From positions 1-43,863 of the forward strand of contig URBY01000005.1 of assembly GCA_900546245.1 (NCBI GenBank): a DNA stretch of 43,863 nt, read 5' to 3'. A program made the position numbers and the translations under genes. The notes beneath the pieces are model-generated. The model saw nothing but the letters and a program-made list of their open reading frames with translations, made no database searches and was not told the DNA's origin. The stretch comes from an uncultured Mycoplasmatota bacterium (GTDB lineage: Bacteria; Bacillota_I; Bacilli_A; RF39; UBA660). Below, one piece after another: positions 32,136 to 39,101 of this stretch. How positions within the stretch are numbered: the stretch's first letter is position 1; the number at the start of each line of letters is the position of its first letter.

Positions 32136-32166
32136 TGAAATGTTTTATGAACTTGGAGGTGCAAAA

Positions 32167-32289
32167 ATGAAAAGAACTTTTCAACCTAATAATAGAAAAA
32201 AAGCAAAAAAACATGGATTTTTTTCTAGAGTAAAAGGTAAGGTATTAAATAATAGAAGAAAAAAAGGACGCAAAACTTTATCTAAATAA
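32167..32289 (+). CDS. rpmH: Ribosomal protein bL34
   Basis: A 40-residue, very basic protein of the large ribosomal subunit beginning MKRTFQPNNRKKAKKHGF and ending in RRKKGRKTLSK, both hallmark ends of bL34. It follows GGAGGTG. Bacterial bL34 is normally 44 residues; the alignment by eye shows four residues missing in the middle (after FSRV). Both ends are intact and the gene sits at its canonical place before rnpA, so it is functional in all likelihood and not a fragment. Confidence 0.96.
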   Translation: MKRTFQPNNRKKAKKHGFFSRVKGKVLNNRRKKGRKTLSK

Positions 32290-32291
32290 TT

Positions 32292-32316
32292 CCACTTTTT
32301 ATTAGTGGTTTTTTTT
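32292..32316 (+). terminator. Hairpin between rpmH and rnpA
   Basis: A short 5-bp stem (32,292-32,296 with 32,304-32,308) is followed by T8. It could end most rpmH transcripts and allow partial readthrough to rnpA, fitting the higher demand for L34. Confidence 0.6.
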
Positions 32317-32332
32317 GTAAGTAGGTGAAAAA

Positions 32333-32662
32333 ATGAAAAAAACTAATATAATAAAGAAAAATTTTGATATAAGTAAAGTATTAGATTCAAAAAAATGTTA
32401 TAGGAACAGATATTTTAATATTTATTATAATGAAAATAATGTAGGAAAATATAGATTTGCAGTATGTGTATCTAAAAAAATAGGAAATGCTGTAACTAGA
32501 AATAAAGTAAAAAGACAAGTAAAAGATGTTATAGATAAAAGCAATTTAGTATTTAATTCTAGTACTGATTATGTTATAATAATAAAGAAAGAAATTAATG
32601 AAATAAAATATAGTGAAATTAAGAAAAATTTAATGAATCTATTAAAGAAAGTAACAGATTAG
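32333..32662 (+). CDS. rnpA: Ribonuclease P protein component
   Basis: A 109-residue basic protein that assists the RNase P RNA in cutting the 5' leader from pre-tRNAs. The signature RNR motif is seen as NAVTRNKVKRQVKDVI (~residues 50-66), preceded by FAVCVSKKIG. Length is typical. It follows AGGTGAAAAA and lies in the universal rpmH-rnpA-yidC order. A yidD gene, often between rnpA and yidC, is absent. Confidence 0.97.
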   Translation: MKKTNIIKKNFDISKVLDSKKCYRNRYFNIYYNENNVGKYRFAVCVSKKIGNAVTRNKVKRQVKDVIDKSNLVFNSSTDYVIIIKKEINEIKYSEIKKNLMNLLKKVTD

Positions 32663-32671
32663 GAGAAATTT

Positions 32672-33625
32672 ATGAAAAAAGGCAAGATAATGAAAATATT
32701 AGTTGTAGTACTATCAATATTTATAATAACTGGTTGTACAACAACACTAAAAGATCCAAAAACTAAAAAAGTTGTAACTTATGAAGATGAAAAAGTTAAA
32801 ATAACTTTAAATGAAAATATATTATGTAAACCAACAAATAAAGGTTTAGTAAAAGAATATAATAAGTATAAAAAACAAATTGATATATCAAAGTTACCAG
32901 ATTGTGATAATTTTAAACCAAGTGATGCAAATTATAATAACTTATGGGAAACTTTAGTAGTTAAGCCACTTGCTTGGTTAACATTAAAAATTGGTAGTTT
33001 AGTAAAAAGTTATGGTATTGCACTTATAATTTTATCAATAATAATAAGATTAATACTTGCGCCATTTACTAAAAAAACTGCTATGCAATCTGAAAATATG
33101 AAAAAGATGCAACCAGAAATGGATAGAATAAATAAAAAATATGAAAATAAAACAGATCAAGATTCAATGACTAAAAAATCAATGGAAACAATGGCATTAT
33201 ATAAAAAATATGATATAAATCCATTTTCAAGTTGTTTATTTGCATTTATTCAAATACCATTATTATTTGGTTTCTTAGAAGCAATAAATAGAGTACCAGT
33301 AATATTTGAAGAAAACTTATTTGGTCTTATACTTGGAACAACACCATTTAAAGCAATTACATCAGGTCATATTGAATACGCAATTATAGTTATATTAATT
33401 GGTGCTACAACATTTATTTCTCAAAAATTAAATACAACAGCTCCAACACCTCAAACAAATGATATTAATCCAAATACAATGATGAATTTCATGCTTGTAA
33501 TGATTGTAATAATGTCACTTAAATTCTCAGTAGCATTATCATTATATTGGATTGCATCAACATTATTTACTATTGTTCAAAACTTAATAGTTATTAAAAC
33601 AAGTAAAAAGAAAGAGGTAAAGTAA
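32672..33625 (+). CDS. yidC: Membrane protein insertase YidC (OxaA/SpoIIIJ)
   Basis: A 317-residue insertase that helps membrane proteins fold alone or with SecYEG. It has a lipoprotein signal with IITGC (Cys22 to be lipidated), a ~75-residue external part, then five helices: ~95-125 with the conserved groove Arg in IIRLILAPF, the coiled cytoplasmic hairpin (~130-170, SENMKKMQPEMDRINKKYE), and three further helices with LFGFLEAINRVP, AIIVILIGATTFISQ and the last at ~270-310. Gram-positive length is normal. In Bacillus SpoIIIJ is also needed for forespore gene expression. It precedes khpB by one base. Confidence 0.97.
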   Translation: MKKGKIMKILVVVLSIFIITGCTTTLKDPKTKKVVTYEDEKVKITLNENILCKPTNKGLVKEYNKYKKQIDISKLPDCDNFKPSDANYNNLWETLVVKPLAWLTLKIGSLVKSYGIALIILSIIIRLILAPFTKKTAMQSENMKKMQPEMDRINKKYENKTDQDSMTKKSMETMALYKKYDINPFSSCLFAFIQIPLLFGFLEAINRVPVIFEENLFGLILGTTPFKAITSGHIEYAIIVILIGATTFISQKLNTTAPTPQTNDINPNTMMNFMLVMIVIMSLKFSVALSLYWIASTLFTIVQNLIVIKTSKKKEVK

Positions 33626-33626
33626 T

Positions 33627-34235
33627 ATGAAAGAATATTTATATGAAGGAAAAAATGAAGAAGAATTAATACTTAAAATGCTTAACGAATTAGGTGTTAA
33701 AGAAGATGAAATCTTATATGTAACAAAAGAAGAAACAGTAGGATTATTAAAAAAGAAAAAAGTAACAATGAAAGCAATTCTTAAAACTGATGTTTTAGAA
33801 TATTCAAAGAAATTTGTTACAGATTTAGTAAATGCTATGGGATTAGATGTTAAACTTGAAACAAAAAGAGGAGAGAATAATATACTAATTAAATTATACT
33901 CAGATAATAATCCAATATTGATAGGTAAAAATGGAAGAACACTAATGTCAATTCAAAATATACTTCATCAATCAATATATGCTAAAACTGGCATTCATGT
34001 AAATATTTTATTAGATGCATCAAACTATAAAGAAAAGAAACAAAAAAACATTGAATATATGGCAAAAAAACTTGCTAAAGAAGTAGTTCAAACAGGAATA
34101 GAAATTAAAATGGATTCAATGAATTCATATGAAAGACATTTAGTTCACGATATTTTAAGTAATTATAGAGGTGTAAAAACTGAAAGTGAAGGAGAAGAAC
34201 CTAACAGATGTGTTGTTATTAAACCATCTAAATAG
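33627..34235 (+). CDS. khpB: RNA-binding protein KhpB (Jag/EloR)
   Basis: A 202-residue protein with three parts: Jag-N (~1-50, YLYEGKNEEELILKMLNELG), KH domain (~75-140) with the GxxG loop in IGKNGRTLMS, and R3H domain (~150-202) with the RHLVH motif. KhpB binds many RNAs together with KhpA and in streptococci controls cell elongation. It is linked to yidC almost everywhere in Bacillota. The linker between Jag-N and KH is very short, as in some other small-genome species. Confidence 0.96.
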   Translation: MKEYLYEGKNEEELILKMLNELGVKEDEILYVTKEETVGLLKKKKVTMKAILKTDVLEYSKKFVTDLVNAMGLDVKLETKRGENNILIKLYSDNNPILIGKNGRTLMSIQNILHQSIYAKTGIHVNILLDASNYKEKKQKNIEYMAKKLAKEVVQTGIEIKMDSMNSYERHLVHDILSNYRGVKTESEGEEPNRCVVIKPSK

Positions 34236-34247
34236 GTTTCTTTTTTT
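34221..34247 (+). terminator. Intrinsic terminator of khpB
   Basis: AAACC (34,221-34,225) pairs with GGTTT (34,235-34,239) and is followed by a T7 run. It overlaps the khpB stop codon. The T run merges into the TTGACA of the next promoter. Confidence 0.6.
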
Positions 34248-34274
34248 GACAATAAATATTAAAAATGTTAATAT
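34246..34274 (+). promoter_or_regulatory. Promoter of the kinase-like gene
   Basis: A consensus TTGACA (34,246-34,251) is followed after 17 bases by TAATAT (34,269-34,274), preceded by TG. A perfect TATAAT lies three bases further on but at 20-base spacing. Confidence 0.65.
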
Positions 34275-34299
34275 AATTGCTCAAATGAGGGAAGAATTT

Positions 34300-35025
34300 A
34301 TGGATAAAGTTTATTTTACTAAAGAAGAATTTAATAAATTATGGAATAAATTAGAATATTTAGGAAAAGGTGGAGAGGGTACATGTAAAAAATTAAATAA
34401 AAGTGAGACAATAAAATATTTAGATGGACCTTATAATGATTTAACTGAAACTCAGATAAATCAATTTATTGATTTAAAAAATCAAACATATTTATTTCCA
34501 TATAAAGCATTTTATATAGATGATAAATTAATGGGATATATAACAAAATATTCTAGAGGAAAAAATCTTATCGAATTATCAAGAGATAATATTAATTTTG
34601 ATAAATTTATAAGTGGTGTAAAAAAAGTTGAAAATGACTGTAATATATTGTCTCAAAAAGGTATAATGACATTTGATATTTTGTTTAATATTTTATATAA
34701 AAATGGAGTATTTCATATAATTGATACTTGTGATTATGAAATTGTTGATAAAGATTGTAAAGAACTATATAAAGATAATATAAGTTATTTTAATTATAGC
34801 TTATTAGAATTTTTAGTAAAAGATAGATTTTATAAATTTGTATTTACATCAAAAGAGCTAAGAGAGTTATATAAAGAAGCAGAAAATGGAGAATCAATAA
34901 TATTATTTTTAAAAATGTTAAGGCAAAGACTTAGTGAATATTGTGATAAAGATGTGAAATATGTTAGAAATGCAAAAAAAGCAATGACATTATGTCATAA
35001 ATCTGTATATCCAGAATACTTTTAA
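34300..35025 (+). CDS. Protein-kinase-like protein with altered catalytic loop
   Basis: A 241-residue cytoplasmic protein with the plan of a small protein-kinase fold. LGKGGEG (~19-25) is a GxGxxG nucleotide loop, followed by SETIKYL with the expected Lys. MGYITKYSRGKNLIEL resembles the hinge, and GIMTFDILFNILYKNGVFHIIDTCDYE corresponds to the HxDxxxxN catalytic loop and DFG segment. The usual HRD is TFD, Asn is one position nearer, and DFG reads DTC; the metal-binding Asp is kept. It could be an active atypical kinase or a pseudokinase. The ATG follows GAGGGAAG; an earlier frame start at 34,186 lies inside khpB. It is transcribed alone, between its own promoter and terminator, within the otherwise conserved khpB-mnmE interval. 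Confidence 0.75.
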   Translation: MDKVYFTKEEFNKLWNKLEYLGKGGEGTCKKLNKSETIKYLDGPYNDLTETQINQFIDLKNQTYLFPYKAFYIDDKLMGYITKYSRGKNLIELSRDNINFDKFISGVKKVENDCNILSQKGIMTFDILFNILYKNGVFHIIDTCDYEIVDKDCKELYKDNISYFNYSLLEFLVKDRFYKFVFTSKELRELYKEAENGESIILFLKMLRQRLSEYCDKDVKYVRNAKKAMTLCHKSVYPEYF

Positions 35026-35027
35026 TG

Positions 35028-35050
35028 AAAACTTCATATTTGAAGTTTTT
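35028..35050 (+). terminator. Intrinsic terminator of the kinase-like gene
   Basis: A perfect 9-bp stem (35,028-35,036 with 35,041-35,049) closes on a 4-nt loop and ends in T5, directly after the stop codon. Confidence 0.8.
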
Positions 35051-35054
35051 ATTA

Positions 35055-35063
35055 TGTTATAAT
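35055..35063 (+). promoter_or_regulatory. Extended -10 promoter of mnmE
   Basis: TGTTATAAT lies five bases after the preceding terminator, with no -35 outside that hairpin. The start would be near 35,070, before AAAGGAAGTG and the mnmE ATG. Confidence 0.55.
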
Positions 35064-35084
35064 AAAAAAAGGAAGTGATTTTTT

Positions 35085-36437
35085 ATGAACGATACAATAT
35101 GTGCTATATCAACAGCATTAGGCGTAGGAGCAATTTCAATAATAAGAGTTAGTGGAGATGACGCAATAGGTATTGTTAACAAAATATTTGATAAAGATTT
35201 AACTAAAAAAGAATCTCACACTATAAATTATGGACACATAGTTTATAAGGGTGAAATAATTGATGAAGTAATGGTAAGTATAATGAAATCACCTAAAACA
35301 TTTACAAAAGAGGATATAGTTGAAATAAATTCACATGGTGGTGTTGCTGTAACAAATAAAGTACTAGAAATATTACTTTTAGAAGGTGCGAGACTCGCAG
35401 AACCAGGAGAATTTACAAAAAGAGCCTTTTTAAATGGAAGAATTGATTTAGTAGAAGCAGAAAGTATAATGGATTTAATAGAATCAAAAACAGAAACATC
35501 TAGAAAACTAGCAATAAGTGGAATGGAAGGAAAAGTATCAAAACTAGTAAAAAATATTATAGACAATTTAGTAAAAGTAAATGCAAATATTGAAGTTAAT
35601 ATAGATTATCCAGAATATGAAGATATTGAAATTGTAACAAAAGAAAAAATAGAGGAAATGTCTAAATATATAAATAAAGAATTAACAAAACTATTAAATG
35701 AATCAGAAAATGGAAAACTTATAAAAGATGGAATAAATACACTAATTTTAGGTAGACCAAATGTTGGTAAAAGTTCTATATTAAATAAACTTATAGAAGA
35801 AGACAAGGCAATAGTAACTAGCGTTGCGGGTACAACAAGAGATATAGTAGAAGGTCAGATAAGAGTAAATGGAATTTTACTTAATATAATAGATACCGCA
35901 GGTGTAAGAGAAACAGAAGATATAGTAGAAAAAATAGGTGTAGAAAAATCATTAAGTTTAGTAAATGATGCAGATTTAATAATACTTGTATTTAATAATA
36001 ATGAAAAATTAACTGATGAAGATAAAAAATTACTTGAATATACAAAAGAAAAAAAGAGAATAATAGTAATAAACAAAATAGATTTAGAAAATAATTTAGA
36101 TATTAGTAATTTAAAAAATGAAAGAATAGTAAAAATTTCAGCATTAAAAGATAGTGGTATTGAAAACTTAAAAAATGAAATAAATGATATGTTTAATCTA
36201 GAAGAAATTAATTTAGGAGATTTTACTTATTTATCAAATTCAAGACAAATATCACTTGTAAAGAAAGCAGTAGAAATATCGAAAAATTTAGAGGATGCTT
36301 TAAATAATGATGTACCAATTGATTTACTTGAAATAGATATAAAAGAAATTTGTGAAATACTTGGAGAAATAATAGGCGAGAGTTATGATGATAAATTAAT
36401 AGATACATTATTTAGTAACTTTTGTTTAGGAAAGTAG
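35085..36437 (+). CDS. mnmE: tRNA modification GTPase MnmE
   Basis: A 450-residue MnmE, which with MnmG installs (carboxymethyl)aminomethyl groups on U34 of several tRNAs. The N-terminal tetrahydrofolate-binding domain is at ~1-115 (TICAISTALGVGAISIIRVSG), a helical domain follows, and the inserted G domain shows GRPNVGKSS (~223), DTAG (~271) and NKID (~330). The C-terminal FSNFCLGK holds the conserved catalytic-region Cys. It starts a likely operon mnmE-gpsA-tpiA-phosphoesterase, while mnmG stands 2.7 kb away with its own promoter. Confidence 0.98.
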   Translation: MNDTICAISTALGVGAISIIRVSGDDAIGIVNKIFDKDLTKKESHTINYGHIVYKGEIIDEVMVSIMKSPKTFTKEDIVEINSHGGVAVTNKVLEILLLEGARLAEPGEFTKRAFLNGRIDLVEAESIMDLIESKTETSRKLAISGMEGKVSKLVKNIIDNLVKVNANIEVNIDYPEYEDIEIVTKEKIEEMSKYINKELTKLLNESENGKLIKDGINTLILGRPNVGKSSILNKLIEEDKAIVTSVAGTTRDIVEGQIRVNGILLNIIDTAGVRETEDIVEKIGVEKSLSLVNDADLIILVFNNNEKLTDEDKKLLEYTKEKKRIIVINKIDLENNLDISNLKNERIVKISALKDSGIENLKNEINDMFNLEEINLGDFTYLSNSRQISLVKKAVEISKNLEDALNNDVPIDLLEIDIKEICEILGEIIGESYDDKLIDTLFSNFCLGK

Positions 36438-36443
36438 GAAATA

Positions 36444-37406
36444 ATGAAGAATATAGGAATAATAGGTAGTGGTAGCTTTGGATGCGCACTCGCAAACGTA
36501 TTAATAAAAAATCATAATGTAAAAATATGGTCCTTTAAAAAGGAAGAGGCAGATATAATAAATAATGAACATAGATGTATGTTTATTGATAATTCAAAAC
36601 TAGATGAAAGAATAATGTGTTATACAAATTATGAAGATGTAATAGAAGATTCAGAATATTTAATTTTAGTAACTCCATCAAGTGTAATTAGAAACACATG
36701 TCAAAATATAAAAAAATATGTTACAAATCAAAAAATAATAATCGCATCAAAGGGTATGGAAATAGAAACTAAAAAATTTTTAACAGATGTTGTAAAAGAA
36801 GAGTTAGAGTTAAAATATATCGGAATAATCTCTGGACCAAGTATAGCAAAAGAAGTAATAAATGATATGGGATTAAAGGTTATATTCGCATCTAATAATA
36901 ATGATTATAACAATGAAATAAAAAATAATTTTGAAACAGATAAATTTAAAATAGAATTAAGTGATGATGTAATTGGAACAGAATTAGGTGGAACATTAAA
37001 AAATATTATATCAATCGCATCAGGATTAGTTAATGGTCTTAATTTAGGAAATAATATGAACGCTATTCTTATTACAAAAGGATTAGAAGAAATAAAAGAA
37101 ATAGGACTAAAATTGGGTGCTAAAGAAGAAACATTTTATGGTTTATCAAGTCTTGGAGATTTATTAACAACATGTTTAAGCAATGAAAGTAGAAATAATA
37201 AATGTGGAATTCTTTTATCGCAAGATAAAACAATAGCTGAAATAAAAGAAGAAATAGGCATGGTTATTGAAGGACTTGATGCTTTAAAAATAGCGCATGA
37301 TATATCACAAAAGTATAATATTAACACTAAAATAATAAATACACTTTACGATATTATTTATAATGAAAAGATTAAAGAATCTATAATAGATGCAGTAATA
37401 AATTAA
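36444..37406 (+). CDS. gpsA: Glycerol-3-phosphate dehydrogenase [NAD(P)+]
   Basis: A 320-residue dehydrogenase that reduces dihydroxyacetone phosphate to sn-glycerol 3-phosphate for phospholipid synthesis. The nucleotide motif GSGSFGCALA is at ~8-17. Next come LVTPSS, ASKGME, SGPSIAKEV, the catalytic Lys region GTELGGTLKNIISIASG (~177-193) and GLSSLGDLLTTC with ESRN, all standard. It follows mnmE by six bases and precedes a tpiA homologue, whose product would interconvert its substrate, so the pairing is metabolically sensible. Confidence 0.96.
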   Translation: MKNIGIIGSGSFGCALANVLIKNHNVKIWSFKKEEADIINNEHRCMFIDNSKLDERIMCYTNYEDVIEDSEYLILVTPSSVIRNTCQNIKKYVTNQKIIIASKGMEIETKKFLTDVVKEELELKYIGIISGPSIAKEVINDMGLKVIFASNNNDYNNEIKNNFETDKFKIELSDDVIGTELGGTLKNIISIASGLVNGLNLGNNMNAILITKGLEEIKEIGLKLGAKEETFYGLSSLGDLLTTCLSNESRNNKCGILLSQDKTIAEIKEEIGMVIEGLDALKIAHDISQKYNINTKIINTLYDIIYNEKIKESIIDAVIN

Positions 37407-37416
37407 AGAGGTAATT

Positions 37417-38112
37417 ATGAATAAAAAGATAATAATTGGAAACTTTAAAATGAATTTACTTCCAAATGAAGTAGTTTTATATATTGAAAATTTAAAGAAA
37501 GATATAAAAAGTAATAATGAAATTGTATTATGTGTTCCATATGTGAATATTCCATATATAAATAATAATTTAAAAAATACTAATATTCATATTGGTGCTC
37601 AAAATGTATATTTTGAGGATAATGGAGCTTATACAGGAGAAATATCTTCTAAAATGTTAAAATCAATAGGAGTAGAATATATTTTGATTGGACATCCTGA
37701 AAGAAGGCATATTTTTAAAGAAAATGATTTAATAATAAATAAAAAATTGATTAAATGCTTAAATAATAATTTAAAAATTATTTTATGTGTAGAAAATATT
37801 GTTCAATTAAAAAAGGATTTAAAAAATGTTAATTCTGATCAATTAAAAAATATAATATTTATATATGAAACACGTAAATCAATTGGTAAAAAAGAAATAA
37901 TAAATAGTAAAAAAATCAATAACAGCATTAATAAATATAAGAAATATTTATTAAAAAAGTATGAAACATTATCTAAAAAAGATATAAAAATAGGATATGG
38001 AGGAAGTATAAATTCTAATAATATAATAGGATTAAAAAATATAGATATTTTACTTATTGGATCTGCATGTTTAGACATAAATGAATTCATAAATATAATA
38101 AATAATGTATAA
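37417..38112 (+). CDS. tpiA: Divergent triosephosphate isomerase
   Basis: A 231-residue TIM-barrel protein. The enzyme converts dihydroxyacetone phosphate to glyceraldehyde 3-phosphate. Active-site residues remain: Asn9 and Lys11 in GNFKMN, His93 in IGHPERR (normally HSERR) and Glu151 in YETRKSIG. However, loop 6, normally EPVWAIGTG, reads ETRKSIGKK, losing the Pro-Val-Trp hinge. GYGGSIN is kept for phosphate binding, and the last motif is IGSAC instead of GGAS. It is ~20 residues shorter than usual. It may be a second, specialised copy or a fast-evolving main enzyme; the window cannot decide. It lies 10 bases behind gpsA. Confidence 0.82.
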   Translation: MNKKIIIGNFKMNLLPNEVVLYIENLKKDIKSNNEIVLCVPYVNIPYINNNLKNTNIHIGAQNVYFEDNGAYTGEISSKMLKSIGVEYILIGHPERRHIFKENDLIINKKLIKCLNNNLKIILCVENIVQLKKDLKNVNSDQLKNIIFIYETRKSIGKKEIINSKKINNSINKYKKYLLKKYETLSKKDIKIGYGGSINSNNIIGLKNIDILLIGSACLDINEFINIINNV

Positions 38113-38126
38113 ATAGGAGTATTATA

Positions 38127-39017
38127 ATGACAAAAATAAGAATAAATAATTATATTTTAGAAAGTCCAAAATTAGATAAAAGTAAAAATATAATTAACAT
38201 AAGTGATATACATTCTAATATAGAAGTTTTAAAAAAAATTAGAAAAATTTTAGAAAAATCAACAACTCAAGATGATTATATTTGTATTACAGGTGATATA
38301 GTAGATACTATAGATGATTTTAGAAATGAACAAATGATTAAAGAATTATCAAAAATAGGAAATATTTCAAAAACTATTTTATCTCTTGGAAATCATGAAT
38401 TCATAGGGAGTGATAATAAAAAATATATGTGTTTTTTTAATGAATTGTCTAGTTACTCCGATTGTTTTTGTTTAGTAAAAGAATATGATTCTATAGTTTT
38501 AAATAATAATATTATAATAAATGCTATAAATATGCCATTATCATATTATGAAGATGCTGAGTCAAAATTATCAGCATATAAATTTATAAAAAATATTAAA
38601 TTGAATGTTGAAAAATCTAACTTTAATATTTTATTATCTCATACGCCAAATTGGATTTTTAAGAATAATAAAGAAATTAACAATCTAGAAATTTTAAAGA
38701 ATATGGATATAATTTTATGTGGACATAACCATGGTGGATTAATGCCAGTTTTTCTTCAAGATATAATTAATAATCATTACGGATTAGTGGGTCCATATTC
38801 AAAAGTATTTCAGTCAAATGCCTATGGTATATATAATGAAGGTGATACATCTATATTAATTTCAAATGGTGTAACAAAAATATCAGAAACATCACCTTTA
38901 GGTAAAATTAGCCATATTTTAAATAAAATATATATTCCAGAGATAGATATAATAAATATGGTACAATCTAATGAACATTCACTAAAATTGAAAAAAAGAA
39001 GTGTTATTAAATTTTAA
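38127..39017 (+). CDS. Calcineurin-type metallophosphoesterase
   Basis: A 296-residue phosphoesterase. The metal-binding motifs appear in order: SDIHSN (~27-32), TGDIVD (~55), GNHE (~92-95), LLSHTP (~170) and GHNHGG (~200). There is no signal peptide or membrane helix, so it is predicted cytoplasmic. Similar proteins act on UDP-diacylglucosamine, nucleotides or phosphoproteins, and the substrate here cannot be inferred. It is 14 bases behind tpiA, after AGGAG, and ends the mnmE operon at a strong terminator. The C-terminal ~50 residues are a basic tail. Confidence 0.88.
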   Translation: MTKIRINNYILESPKLDKSKNIINISDIHSNIEVLKKIRKILEKSTTQDDYICITGDIVDTIDDFRNEQMIKELSKIGNISKTILSLGNHEFIGSDNKKYMCFFNELSSYSDCFCLVKEYDSIVLNNNIIINAINMPLSYYEDAESKLSAYKFIKNIKLNVEKSNFNILLSHTPNWIFKNNKEINNLEILKNMDIILCGHNHGGLMPVFLQDIINNHYGLVGPYSKVFQSNAYGIYNEGDTSILISNGVTKISETSPLGKISHILNKIYIPEIDIINMVQSNEHSLKLKKRSVIKF

Positions 39018-39041
39018 AACTACTAAAAGTAGTTTTTCTTT
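39016..39041 (+). terminator. Intrinsic terminator of the mnmE-gpsA-tpiA operon
   Basis: A perfect 8-bp stem (39,016-39,023 with 39,029-39,036) with a 5-nt loop is followed by a T-rich tail, starting at the stop codon of the phosphoesterase. Confidence 0.8.
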
Positions 39042-39043
39042 TA

Positions 39044-39072
39044 TTGTGTAATTTTTTATCTTGTAGTATAAT
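39044..39072 (+). promoter_or_regulatory. Promoter of mnmG-rsmG
   Basis: TTGTGT (39,044-39,049) and TATAAT (39,067-39,072) are 17 bases apart. The -10 lies inside an inverted repeat CTTGTA/TACAAG. Confidence 0.65.
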
Positions 39073-39101
39073 ACAAGTGCAAAAAAAGAAGGTTGATTAA
39101 A

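Noticed and set aside
35243..36408. Minus-strand frames inside mnmE
   Set aside because: Antisense shadows of a conserved gene.
37867..37879. GAAACACGTAAA in tpiA resembling a parS half
   Set aside because: The palindrome is absent and the codons are ordinary for this gene.
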